The translations under genes were made by a program, and so were the position numbers. This document shows positions 43,770 to 53,147 of a DNA stretch of 64,000 nucleotides, in pieces. The DNA is from Oceanirhabdus sp942490885 (GTDB taxonomy: Bacteria; Bacillota; Clostridia; Clostridiales; Clostridiaceae). The notes below the pieces were generated by a model that ran no database searches, had not been told where the DNA came from, and was given only the letters and a program-made list of their open reading frames with translations. Numbering within the stretch: the stretch's first letter is position 1; each line of letters opens with the position of its first letter. Location: the NCBI GenBank assembly GCA_942490885.1, contig CALNYT010000002.1, positions 3,100,001-3,164,000 on the forward strand. Reading direction: 5' to 3'.

Positions 43770-45185
43770 TTCTTTAATAAGTCCCAACTTATCAGCATAC
43801 TCGACTAATTCTCTTGCAATAGTTGCTGCTCTTCCTCCACCTACTCCACCTTCCTCAATTAATACCACGAAAGATATAGATGGTTCTTCATTGCCTGCAA
43901 ATCCAACAAACCATGAATGAGGGGGTCGCTCAGGTGTGTTTTCATGCTCTGCTGTTCCAGTTTTACCATACACATTTAATCCAATGATTTTTGCTGCTGT
44001 TCCAGTACCATCCTCCACCGTTTTTTTCATGTACTCTTTCACTAATTTTGCATTCTTAGTTGAAATAACTCTTTCCACCTTAACAGACTCAACACTTTTA
44101 ACAATTTGATTATTTTCAAGAACCTCTTGAACCAGAAATGGCCTCATCAATATTCCATTGTTAGCAATTATATTAGCAGTGAGTAATATTTCCATTGGTG
44201 TTGCAAGAACACTACTCTGTCCTATAGCACTTTGAGCTAATGTACCAATTTCTTGATAATCAACCTCTGGAAATTTGCTGTTATCAATTACTATTCCATC
44301 ACATGGTGTATTTCTATTAAAATGAAATCTCTCAGCAGTACTTTTCAGCTTCTTGTTTCCTAGCTTCAAGCCTAAATCACCAAAATAAACATTACTGGAA
44401 ATTTTAAAAGCTTCTTCAATATCAATTTCCCCATGAGGCTGACTTTCATAATTAGTTAAAATATCAATTCCATTATATTTTAATACCCCAGTATCCTGAA
44501 GCTTATTATCTTCTACACCTTCAATTTGCTCTAAAGCCGCTACTGCTGTGATAATTTTAAATGTAGATGCCGGTGGATACATTCCTGAAACAGCTCTGTT
44601 TATCAATGGACTGTTTTTATCAGTAGAAATTATCTTCCAATTATCTTGTAGATAGTTAGGATCATATGAAGGAGTAGAAACCATTGCATATATTTCCCCA
44701 CTCTTTGGATTCATCATTATTACAGCTCCTCGATTCTTCCCCATTAGCGCGTATGCTCTATTTTGAAGCTTTTCATTAAGAGTTGTTTTAATATCATACC
44801 CTTTATTTAAATTTTCCTTTTTGGAAAAAGTAGAGAATATTCCTCCTCTTCTTTCTCCCATAAGTTCAAGATCATATGTATTTTGTAATCCTGTCAATCC
44901 ATATATAGGATCCATATACCCAAGCACATGAGCAAAAGCTTTTCCTCCATTATACTTTAACTTATTTTCACCGTTTTCAACTACACTCTCAATTAAATAT
45001 TCGCCTTCTCTGTCAAGAATATTTCCTCTAACGACTTCACGTCTTTTACTCCAAAGCCTATTATTGTATACGCTCATAACAACCTCTCTGCCATTAAAAA
45101 GATAATAAAAACCTATATAGCTTATTATCAAAATAAAAAGCACTAAAAAAACTACAAGTATATTCTTCATGCTTTTTCTTTTCAC
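43767..45185 (-). CDS. Class B penicillin-binding protein (transpeptidase)
   Basis: A 472-residue membrane-anchored transpeptidase. A basic start is followed by one membrane helix (about 9-30), a short dimerisation domain, and the transpeptidase motifs STFK (Ser207), SSN (263-265) and KTG (408-410). It is shorter than PBP2 or PBP3 and matches the PbpA/PbpI-like proteins encoded beside an FtsW/RodA protein. The start is GTG, overlapping the ftsW-like stop by 4 bases. The stop lies in the edge of repeat copy G. Confidence 0.92.
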   Translation of the reverse strand: MKRKSMKNILVVFLVLFILIISYIGFYYLFNGREVVMSVYNNRLWSKRREVVRGNILDREGEYLIESVVENGENKLKYNGGKAFAHVLGYMDPIYGLTGLQNTYDLELMGERRGGIFSTFSKKENLNKGYDIKTTLNEKLQNRAYALMGKNRGAVIMMNPKSGEIYAMVSTPSYDPNYLQDNWKIISTDKNSPLINRAVSGMYPPASTFKIITAVAALEQIEGVEDNKLQDTGVLKYNGIDILTNYESQPHGEIDIEEAFKISSNVYFGDLGLKLGNKKLKSTAERFHFNRNTPCDGIVIDNSKFPEVDYQEIGTLAQSAIGQSSVLATPMEILLTANIIANNGILMRPFLVQEVLENNQIVKSVESVKVERVISTKNAKLVKEYMKKTVEDGTGTAAKIIGLNVYGKTGTAEHENTPERPPHSWFVGFAGNEEPSISFVVLIEEGGVGGGRAATIARELVEYADKLGLIKE

Positions 45186-46420
45186 AGACTCCCCTCCTCA
45201 GAGATTTTTTGTACAATACCTAAAGAAAAATAAACTGTAAGCATTGAACTCCCTCCGTAACTTATTAATGGCAAAGTTATTCCTGTAAGAGGTACAATCC
45301 CCATTATTCCACCAATTATAACCAAGGTTTGTGCCGCTATCATAACACTTAATCCAGATATTGCCAACATAGAAAATTTATCATTTATCATTAATGCTAT
45401 ACGCATCGCTCTATAAAAAATAATAAAATAGATTATGAGAATTGCTATACCAACCAAAATCCCCATTTCTTCACAAATTGCTGCAAAAATATAATCTGTA
45501 GTTATTTCTGGAATTACATTAGGATTACCCAATCCTAATCCCGTCCCAAAAAAACCTCCAGAACATATTGAAATTAACCCTTGAATAACCTGGTACGATT
45601 CATTATAAGCATATTTCCAAGGATCCAACCAAATAAGCACTCGTCTTCTAACATGATAAAAAACTTTGTAACTTAAACCAGAACCCATTATAAAAAGAAC
45701 GAAAGTAACTAGTACATATTTTCCTTTTTCAGTTCCAAGATATAACATAACCACTGAAATAATAAATATTATCAAAGCTGACCCTAGTTCTTTCTGTAAT
45801 ACCATAAATCCTAATGATATCATCACTATGAAGGCAGGTTCTATTAGTGAAGCTACACTTCCTTTAATATGTTTGAATTTTTCACTCTTACCATAATCAT
45901 TTAGTGCACTTGCTAGGTATAATACTAAAAATACCTTCCCTAGTTCTGATGGTTGAAAAGTAAAGCTCCCAAAAACAATCCAGTTATTAGCCCCGCCTCG
46001 CGTTGTCCCAAAAATCATTGCCATGCTCATGAAAATCAAAGTCATAATCATAAAAAAATACTTATATTTTAATAAGTATTTAAATCGTTTAATAAAAAAT
46101 TGGATTAAAATAAAAACCCCTATTCCAATCATCATCCAAATCACTTGTTTCTTTGCATCTGATATTTTTAATCGGTAAAGCATTACTATACCGATCATAG
46201 ATAATGAATTTGATAAAACAAATATAAATTTATCTCCTAGTGGATATAATTTTTTAAGAATCATATTACCAAAAAAAACCACACCAAATACTACTACTCC
46301 AATAATTATGGGTAGAAAATCAAAATGATTTTTTATAACAGTAAGATTTAAAAAACACGCAGCTATAAACCCAAATATACATAAGTTCAATTTTGTCTCA
46401 TATGATGAATTCTTTAACAT
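45182..46420 (-). CDS. FtsW/RodA/SpoVE-family peptidoglycan polymerase
   Basis: A 412-residue SEDS protein with about ten membrane helices. Family features are FTFQPSELGKVFLVLYLA, VLQKELGSAL and the C-terminal PLTGITLPLISYGGSSML. SEDS proteins polymerise glycan strands with a class B PBP, here the next gene. The FHA-SEDS-PBP arrangement resembles a division or spore-wall unit rather than rodA in the mre operon, but which process it serves cannot be told. Confidence 0.93.
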   Translation of the reverse strand: MLKNSSYETKLNLCIFGFIAACFLNLTVIKNHFDFLPIIIGVVVFGVVFFGNMILKKLYPLGDKFIFVLSNSLSMIGIVMLYRLKISDAKKQVIWMMIGIGVFILIQFFIKRFKYLLKYKYFFMIMTLIFMSMAMIFGTTRGGANNWIVFGSFTFQPSELGKVFLVLYLASALNDYGKSEKFKHIKGSVASLIEPAFIVMISLGFMVLQKELGSALIIFIISVVMLYLGTEKGKYVLVTFVLFIMGSGLSYKVFYHVRRRVLIWLDPWKYAYNESYQVIQGLISICSGGFFGTGLGLGNPNVIPEITTDYIFAAICEEMGILVGIAILIIYFIIFYRAMRIALMINDKFSMLAISGLSVMIAAQTLVIIGGIMGIVPLTGITLPLISYGGSSMLTVYFSLGIVQKISEEGSL

Positions 46421-46431
46421 CCCAATCTCCT

Positions 46432-46866
46432 CTATTCAATAACTCTAAAAATGGAAGTGCCTACTTTTATCAAATCCCCTGAATTCAACCACACTTTCTC
46501 AGTTATTTTATTATTGTTAATAATAGTACCATTAGTACTGTTAAGGTCTTCTATATAATAGCCATCTCCTTCAAGCTTTATAATAGCATGTCTGCCTGAT
46601 ACATACCGTTCCTCTAGTTGAACCATATTCCTTTTATCTCTGCCAATAGATAGCTTTTGAACCACAGGTATTAATGACCCACATTTCAAATTTATATTAT
46701 TACCTGGCTCTACTACTTCAAGTCCTATTGTATTAACTTGTTGACTACTTTTTCTCTCATTTTTATTAATGTCCTTGTACATTACTTTCAAAGCATAATA
46801 TATAATTCCATATATAAAAACAATAATTAATAACTTAAAAATCAAACTCAATTTACTCAATAACAT
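46432..46866 (-). CDS. Membrane-anchored FHA-domain protein
   Basis: A 144-residue protein with one N-terminal membrane helix (about 8-27) and a C-terminal FHA phosphothreonine-binding domain. Key residues are in SIGRDKRNMV, SGRHAII and NSTNGTIIN. It heads the operon with the SEDS and PBP genes, so it probably links wall synthesis to a Ser/Thr kinase signal. The kinase is not in this window. Confidence 0.9.
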   Translation of the reverse strand: MLLSKLSLIFKLLIIVFIYGIIYYALKVMYKDINKNERKSSQQVNTIGLEVVEPGNNINLKCGSLIPVVQKLSIGRDKRNMVQLEERYVSGRHAIIKLEGDGYYIEDLNSTNGTIINNNKITEKVWLNSGDLIKVGTSIFRVIE

Positions 46867-46925
46867 AATAATTCTCCATATAATTAATAAGGTTAGTATT
46901 ATTATACTAACCCATTTTAATATAA

Positions 46926-49745
46926 TTATAACATTTTTTTCAAATATTGTCCTGTATAAGAATCTTTTACCTTTGACACTTCTTCAGGTGTTCCAGTACA
47001 AAGTATGATTCCTCCACCATCTCCACCTTCAGGCCCAACATCAATAATATTATCACAACTCTTTATTACATCAAGATTATGCTCTATAACTATAATTGTA
47101 TTTCCACCATCAACCAACCTTTGTAGAATACTTATAAGTCTACTAACATCATCTATATGAAGACCTGTTGTTGGCTCATCAAGAATATACAAGGTTTTGC
47201 CAGTACTCCTTTTTGATAACTCAGTTGCTAGTTTAATTCTTTGAGCTTCTCCTCCAGATAATTGAGTTGATGGTTGCCCTAATCTTATATATCCCAATCC
47301 TACATCATATAATGTTTGAATTTTATTCAAAATCCTAGGCTGATTTTCAAAGAACTTAAGACCTTCTTCAACTGTCATATCCAAAATATCACTAATACTT
47401 TTACCTTTATATTTGACTTCTAAGGTTTCTCTATTATACCTTTTCCCTTTACAAACCTCACATGGTACATAAACATCAGATAAAAATTGCATTTCAATCT
47501 TTATTATTCCATCACCTTTACAAGATTCACATCTTCCACCTTTTACATTAAAACTGAATCTTCCTGGTTTGTATCCTTTCATTCTTGCTTCAGTTGTGGA
47601 AGCAAAGACTTCTCTAATAACATCAAATACTCCAGTATATGTGGCTGGATTAGACCTTGGAGTTCTTCCAATGGGACTTTGATTAATATTTATTATCTTA
47701 TCAATATTTTCATTCCCTAATATTTCACTGTGCTTACCAGGTATCTTTTTACTATTACCAATTTTCTTTGATAAACCTTTATATAATATTTCATTTACTA
47801 AAGTACTTTTCCCTGATCCTGAAACTCCAGTAACACAGTTAAAGACTCCTAGTGGGAAATCAACATTTATATTTTTAAGATTATTTTGTTTAGCTCCCAT
47901 AACTGTAATCTTATTTCCATTACCAACTCTTCTTTGGTCTGGAACAATAATATTTTTTTCCCCTCTAAGATATTTACCTGTTATAGATTTCTCACATTTC
48001 ATAACTTCTTCAACTGTTCCAGCTGCAATAATTTCACCACCATGCTCTCCAGCTCTTGGACCAATATCTACTAGAAAATCTGCTTCTCTTATTGTATCTT
48101 CATCATGTTCAACAACTATAAGGGTATTTCCAATATCTCTCAAATGTTTCAATGTCATTATAAGCTTATCATTATCCCGTTGATGAAGACCAATACTTGG
48201 TTCATCAAGTATATATAGTACTCCAACTAAACTAGATCCAATTTGAGTTGCTAATCGTATTCTTTGCGCCTCTCCACCAGAAAGAGTTCCCGCGGCTCTA
48301 GTTAAGTTGAGATATTGTAGCCCAACATTTTTCAGGAAATTTAATCGATTTTTTATTTCTTTAACTATTTGATCCGCAATTATCTCATCCTTTTCACTTA
48401 ACTCAAGATTTTCAATAAACTCAAATTCATCTGATATAGACATTTCACAATATTCATTTATATTCTTTCCACCAACTGTTACAGCTAGTACATTATCGTT
48501 AAGCCTCGCCCCATTGCATTTAGGACATGGATTATCATTCATAAACTCTTCTACACTTCTTTTAATATAATCTGATGAGGTTTCATAATATCTTCTCTTT
48601 AGATTATTAATTATTCCCTCATACTTGTGTCTATAAGTTCCTGTTTGAAAATCCTTAGTAAACTCAACAGTTAATCTTTCATCACAACCATATAAAAGTG
48701 CATTATATGCCTCATCACTCATATTAGACACTGGTTCATCTAATGAAAAATTATATATTTCTGATAATGCTTTCAATACTGATAGTCTCCAAGAGTCTTC
48801 TTTTAAGCTACTATCGCCAAATGCCGCTATCGCTCCACCCATTATGCTTTTACTCTTATCAGGTATAATAAGATCTGGATCTATTTCCATTAAGGTTCCT
48901 AATCCATCACAATTATCACATTTACCAAATGGAGAGTTAAAGGAAAACATCCTTGGTGCCAGTTCTCCAATACTTATTCCACAATCAGCACATGAGAAAT
49001 TTTCACTAAATAAAATATCCTCTTTCCCAATGACATTTACAATTACCAATCCTTCTGCATGAGATAGCCCCATCTCAAGTGCCTCACTTAATCTACTCTC
49101 TAAACCTTTTTTCACTTTTAATCTATCTATAACAATTTCTATATTATGTTTTTTGTTCTTATCTAGGTTTATTTCTTCTTCTTCTAAATCAGTTATTTCT
49201 CCATCTATTCTTGCCCTAACATAACCATTTTTCTTTATGTTTTCAAGAACTTTAATCTGTTGACCTTTTCTCCCTCTTACCACTGGTGATAAAATCTGAA
49301 TCTTTGTTCCTTCTTCTAATTCCATTACTCTATCTACCATAGTATCAACACTTTGCTTCGAAATAACTTTCCCACACTTTGGACAATGAGGCACACCAAT
49401 TTTTGCATATAACAACCTTAGGTAATCATAAATCTCTGTTACAGTTCCCACTGTTGATCTTGGATTCCTACTTGTTGTTTTTTGATCTATAGATATTGCC
49501 GGAGACAACCCTTCTATATATTCTACATCTGGTTTATCCATTTGTCCTAAGAATTGTCTTGCATAAGAAGATAACGATTCTACATAGCGTCTCTGTCCTT
49601 CTGCATATATTGTATCAAATGCCAATGATGATTTACCTGAACCTGAAAGACCTGTAAAAACAATAAATTTATCTCTAGGCATCTCTAAATCAACGTTTTT
49701 CAAATTATGAACTTTTGCCCCTTTAACAACAATCTTATGTTTCAT
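46926..49745 (-). CDS. uvrA: UvrA, excinuclease subunit A
   Basis: A 939-residue double ABC ATPase that finds damaged DNA. Walker A motifs are GLSGSGKSSLAFD and GVSGSGKSTLVNE. Zinc motifs include CPKCGKVIS, CADCG/CDNCDGLG and CESCKGDG...CEVCKGKRY. ABC signatures are LSGGEAQRIRLA and LSGGEAQRIKLA. It lies 42 bases after uvrB and shares its SOS-type promoter, with a hairpin in the gap. Confidence 0.98.
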   Translation of the reverse strand: MKHKIVVKGAKVHNLKNVDLEMPRDKFIVFTGLSGSGKSSLAFDTIYAEGQRRYVESLSSYARQFLGQMDKPDVEYIEGLSPAISIDQKTTSRNPRSTVGTVTEIYDYLRLLYAKIGVPHCPKCGKVISKQSVDTMVDRVMELEEGTKIQILSPVVRGRKGQQIKVLENIKKNGYVRARIDGEITDLEEEEINLDKNKKHNIEIVIDRLKVKKGLESRLSEALEMGLSHAEGLVIVNVIGKEDILFSENFSCADCGISIGELAPRMFSFNSPFGKCDNCDGLGTLMEIDPDLIIPDKSKSIMGGAIAAFGDSSLKEDSWRLSVLKALSEIYNFSLDEPVSNMSDEAYNALLYGCDERLTVEFTKDFQTGTYRHKYEGIINNLKRRYYETSSDYIKRSVEEFMNDNPCPKCNGARLNDNVLAVTVGGKNINEYCEMSISDEFEFIENLELSEKDEIIADQIVKEIKNRLNFLKNVGLQYLNLTRAAGTLSGGEAQRIRLATQIGSSLVGVLYILDEPSIGLHQRDNDKLIMTLKHLRDIGNTLIVVEHDEDTIREADFLVDIGPRAGEHGGEIIAAGTVEEVMKCEKSITGKYLRGEKNIIVPDQRRVGNGNKITVMGAKQNNLKNINVDFPLGVFNCVTGVSGSGKSTLVNEILYKGLSKKIGNSKKIPGKHSEILGNENIDKIININQSPIGRTPRSNPATYTGVFDVIREVFASTTEARMKGYKPGRFSFNVKGGRCESCKGDGIIKIEMQFLSDVYVPCEVCKGKRYNRETLEVKYKGKSISDILDMTVEEGLKFFENQPRILNKIQTLYDVGLGYIRLGQPSTQLSGGEAQRIKLATELSKRSTGKTLYILDEPTTGLHIDDVSRLISILQRLVDGGNTIIVIEHNLDVIKSCDNIIDVGPEGGDGGGIILCTGTPEEVSKVKDSYTGQYLKKML

Positions 49746-49766
49746 TTTTTTCTCCTTTACCCCTAA

Positions 49767-49787
49767 TAGAACTTCGAAAGTTCTATT
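49767..49787 (-). other. Hairpin between uvrB and uvrA
   Basis: The dyad AGAACTTTCGAAGTTCT with AAT/ATT flanks lies just past the uvrB stop. It may tune the relative expression of uvrA; it lacks a strong T run on the minus strand. Confidence 0.45.
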
Positions 49788-51767
49788 TTATTTTTCTATT
49801 TTACTCTTCATCTCTTCAATTTTATCTCTTAACTCAGCAGCTTTTTCGAATTCTAAATTCTGAGCTGCTTCCATCATTTCTTTTTCAAGTGTGTTTATAT
49901 TCACTAATATCTCTTCTCTTGTCAAAATAGAATCCATTTTTGAAATTGAATACTCTTCGCCCTCTTCTGCAACAGTTACTTCTATAACATCTCTTATATC
50001 TTTAATTATAGTTTTAGGAGTTATATTATGCTCCTCATTATATTTTATCTGTATTAATCTTCTTCTTTGGGTTTCATCAATAGCAGCTTTCATAGCATTA
50101 CTTATGTTATCAGCATACATTATAACCTTACTCTCAGAATTCCTTGCTGCTCTTCCTATGGTTTGAACTAATGCCGTTTCAGATCTTAGAAACCCTTGTT
50201 TATCAGCATCCAATATTGCAACTAATGCTACTTCTGGAATATCCAACCCTTCTCTTAAGAGGTTAATTCCAACCAAAACATCATACTGCCCTGTTCTAAG
50301 TTCTTTAATTATCTTCATTCTTTCTATTGTCTTTATATCTGAATGGAGATAATTTGTTTTCACGCCCATCTCCTTAAGATATTTTGTCAAATCCTCTGAC
50401 ATTTTCTTAGTTAAAGTGGTAATAAGAACTCTAAATCCTTTTTCAATAGTTTCTCTTATGACACCATAAAGATGATCAATTTGTCCTTTAGTTTCAACAA
50501 CTTCAATGATTGGATCTAGTAATCCAGTTGGTCTAATAATTTGTTCAGCAATATGTTTTGAATGATTATTCTCATATTCACCTGGTGTAGCACTTACAAA
50601 TATTGTTTGATTAAGTTTTTCCTCAAATTCATCAAATTTAAGCGGTCTATTATCAAATGCACAGGGTAATCTAAATCCATATTGAATAAGATTTTCTTTA
50701 CGTGATCTATCTCCACCATACATCGCTCTAACTTGAGGTAATGTAACATGACTCTCATCTATAAATAAAAGAAAATCATCAGGAAAGAAATCAATCAGAG
50801 TATGTGGTGCTGTCCCTGGTACTCTTCCGTCAAATATTCTAGAATAATTTTCAATTCCACTACAATATCCCATTTCTCTAATCATCTCTATATCAAATCT
50901 TGTTCTCTGTTTAAGCCTCTGAGCTTCTAAAAGAAATCCATCCCCCTCAAGTTCTAAAAGTCTATGTTTCAATTCAACTTCAATTTCGGCGATAGCATCT
51001 TCTATCTTCTCTTTTGAAGTTGCAAAGTGAGAAGCTGGAAATATACTAATGTGTTTCATACGTGCAATAATATCGCCTGTTAATGCATCAAACTCTCTTA
51101 TTCTTTCAATCTCATCTCCAAAAAATTCAACTCTTATACCATTATTAGAAGAAGATGCTGGAAAAATATCTAATACATCTCCTCTAACTCTAAAAGTTCC
51201 TCTGACAAAGTTAATATCATTTCTCTCATACTGAATATCTACCAAGTTTCTTATAACTTCATTTCTCTCTTTTATCATACCTTCTCTTAGAGAAACAGAA
51301 AGTTTTTTATATTCCTCTGGATTACCTAATCCGTATATACAAGAAACTGAAGCTACCACAATAACATCTCTTCGCTCAAGTAGTGCTGATGTAGCTGAGT
51401 GGCGAAGTTTATCAATCTCATCATTTACAGATGCATCTTTTTCAATAAATGTATCAGTTTGCGGAATATAAGCTTCTGGTTGATAATAATCATAGTAGGA
51501 TACAAAATATTCAACACAACTATCAGGAAAAAACTCTTTAAATTCAGAGCATAACTGTGCAGCTAAGGTTTTATTATGAGCTAAAACCAGTGTAGGTTTT
51601 TGTACTCGCTCTATAACATTAGCCATTGTGAATGTCTTTCCAGACCCAGTTACCCCTAATAAAGTTTGAAATTTCTCACTATTGTTAACGCCTTTTACCA
51701 GTTCATCAATAGCTCTAGGCTGATCTCCTTCCGGTTTATATTCTGAAACTATCTTAAATTGATTCAT
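49788..51767 (-). CDS. uvrB: UvrB, excinuclease subunit B
   Basis: A 659-residue helicase-like damage-verification protein. Walker A is LLGVTGSGKTFT, the beta-hairpin region includes YYDYYQPEAYIP, later motifs are LLFIDESHVTLPQ and GINLLREGLDIPEV, and the C-terminal UVR motif is AQNLEFEKAAELRDKIEEM. I chose the ATG at 51767 with GGAGGGG upstream; the frame continues another 21 codons but covers the promoter and operator. It heads the uvrBA operon. Confidence 0.97.
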   Translation of the reverse strand: MNQFKIVSEYKPEGDQPRAIDELVKGVNNSEKFQTLLGVTGSGKTFTMANVIERVQKPTLVLAHNKTLAAQLCSEFKEFFPDSCVEYFVSYYDYYQPEAYIPQTDTFIEKDASVNDEIDKLRHSATSALLERRDVIVVASVSCIYGLGNPEEYKKLSVSLREGMIKERNEVIRNLVDIQYERNDINFVRGTFRVRGDVLDIFPASSSNNGIRVEFFGDEIERIREFDALTGDIIARMKHISIFPASHFATSKEKIEDAIAEIEVELKHRLLELEGDGFLLEAQRLKQRTRFDIEMIREMGYCSGIENYSRIFDGRVPGTAPHTLIDFFPDDFLLFIDESHVTLPQVRAMYGGDRSRKENLIQYGFRLPCAFDNRPLKFDEFEEKLNQTIFVSATPGEYENNHSKHIAEQIIRPTGLLDPIIEVVETKGQIDHLYGVIRETIEKGFRVLITTLTKKMSEDLTKYLKEMGVKTNYLHSDIKTIERMKIIKELRTGQYDVLVGINLLREGLDIPEVALVAILDADKQGFLRSETALVQTIGRAARNSESKVIMYADNISNAMKAAIDETQRRRLIQIKYNEEHNITPKTIIKDIRDVIEVTVAEEGEEYSISKMDSILTREEILVNINTLEKEMMEAAQNLEFEKAAELRDKIEEMKSKIEK

Positions 51768-51778
51768 AATCCCCTCCG

Positions 51779-51792
51779 TAAACATATGTTCG
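51779..51792 (-). promoter_or_regulatory. LexA (SOS) box of uvrBA
   Basis: On the minus strand CGAACATATGTTTA matches the Gram-positive LexA/DinR consensus CGAAC-N4-GTTCG except for its last bases. It lies just downstream of the predicted transcription start, the classic repressing position. Confidence 0.75.
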
Positions 51793-51801
51793 TTATATAC
51801 T

Positions 51802-51830
51802 ATTTTAGTATTCATTTCTAGTAATGTCAA
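51802..51830 (-). promoter_or_regulatory. Sigma-A promoter of uvrBA
   Basis: On the minus strand a perfect -35 TTGACA (51830-51825), exactly 17 bases, then -10 TAAAAT (51807-51802). Transcription should start near 51795. Confidence 0.8.
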
Positions 51831-51844
51831 GGACTATAGATAAA

Positions 51845-51871
51845 CTCAAGGCAACCAATAGTTACCTTGAG
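51845..51871 (-). terminator. Terminator overlapping the end of the PDZ protein gene
   Basis: A stem of 10-11 bp CTCAAGGTAAC/GTTGCCTTGAG on the minus strand overlaps the last codons and stop of the PDZ gene and precedes TTTATC. Confidence 0.65.
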
Positions 51872-53142
51872 TTTTTATTTTTATCTTCCATTACATTTTT
51901 AATAATATCCTTAAACTTAGTATTTGATACATTTTCATACTCTTTTTTAGGCACAAATATGATTCCAAATCGTTCTGATTTACTGATTTCATCATAAGCT
52001 ACCTCTAATATTTTTTCATCATTCCTTTTTAATTTCAAGACAATTTTACTTCCACATTCTTTTAAAAGCTTGGGAAATGAAATTTCATCTTCAATTTCAT
52101 CGCCATTAACCGTTAAAAGAATATCTCCACTTTTAACACCAATCTTATCTGCTAATGAATTTTTGCCAACCTCTAAAACCCTAATCCCTTGTTTTTCATT
52201 AAAAAACATAGGCTTATCATTCTTCTCTTTATATCTTTCATACCTAATCATAATTTCATGGAGTATCGGCATCACTATCACAGCTATTAGTTGCAATATG
52301 TATGATTCAATAATTAGTTGTGATATCACAACTAATATACAACCAAATACAAAAATTAAACTTCCCGAAATAAAACTCTTACTTCTTTTACTTTTAGTAA
52401 AAGTTACACTATTATAACCTATAACCGCTACAACAGGTATCATTGATAAAAATAAGCTTTCAAGCTGCATATTATCCAATGTTCCTTTTAAAAGAGGCCA
52501 CCAATTGCCAATAGCAATCTCTTTTCCGATATAGTATTGATCTTTAAACAAAAAAACCAATAAAACCATAGGAATTGTATAATACCTATTTAGAGCAAAG
52601 CCTCCTATAGTCTCGTTACCTCTTTTAGCAAATACCGGTAGAGCACCTTTGTGACCATCTATTGTCACAATAACACCTTCAACAATATGCAATACGCCTA
52701 TTAATGCAATTAATGAAATAATATTAATATTTAAAATATTTATCTTTTTCACCAAAAAAAATTCACTACATAGAGTGTTTATTAAACTTAATAACCCTAA
52801 AATTGCTCCAGAATAAGAAAAACAAATAAATCTTGGATTTAACATCATAAGTATCACAGATATTAAAAACATTAATATAATAGCACTACCATCTTTGAAT
52901 GTAATTCCAAGAGAGGTGCATATAACACTTGCACCTATCCCTCCTAGAATACCCAAAACAATTTGAGACAAAGTTAGTTCTAAAGCACTATGTCTTTCAC
53001 TACCTAAAATCATCTTCTCAATAATTCTACTTTTTCTATTTTTACTATACAGCACTAATCCCAATATGAATAAAATCACTAGAAAAGCAGGATTAGTTAG
53101 GGTATAGCTTATAGCTTTCAATGAGTAAAACACTATATCCAT
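51862..53142 (-). CDS. Polytopic membrane protein with C-terminal PDZ domain (MinJ-like)
   Basis: A 426-residue protein with about eight membrane helices followed by a cytoplasmic PDZ domain at about 310-390 (GIRVLEVGKNSLADKIGVKS, GDILLTVNGDEI). The fold and position beside ctpB and ftsEX match MinJ of Bacillus subtilis, which bridges DivIVA and MinD at division sites. Sequence alone does not prove that role here. It lies 5 bases after the S41 protease gene. Confidence 0.8.
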   Translation of the reverse strand: MDIVFYSLKAISYTLTNPAFLVILFILGLVLYSKNRKSRIIEKMILGSERHSALELTLSQIVLGILGGIGASVICTSLGITFKDGSAIILMFLISVILMMLNPRFICFSYSGAILGLLSLINTLCSEFFLVKKINILNINIISLIALIGVLHIVEGVIVTIDGHKGALPVFAKRGNETIGGFALNRYYTIPMVLLVFLFKDQYYIGKEIAIGNWWPLLKGTLDNMQLESLFLSMIPVVAVIGYNSVTFTKSKRSKSFISGSLIFVFGCILVVISQLIIESYILQLIAVIVMPILHEIMIRYERYKEKNDKPMFFNEKQGIRVLEVGKNSLADKIGVKSGDILLTVNGDEIEDEISFPKLLKECGSKIVLKLKRNDEKILEVAYDEISKSERFGIIFVPKKEYENVSNTKFKDIIKNVMEDKNKNSR

Positions 53143-53147
53143 GTAAC

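Noticed and set aside
49767..49787. The GAAC...GTTC dyad between uvrB and uvrA as a second LexA box
   Set aside because: The half sites are separated by seven bases rather than four, and the position is inside an operon.
51768..51830. A longer N-terminus for UvrB
   Set aside because: That stretch holds the -35, -10 and LexA box; the ATG at 51767 has GGAGGGG and gives the family start.
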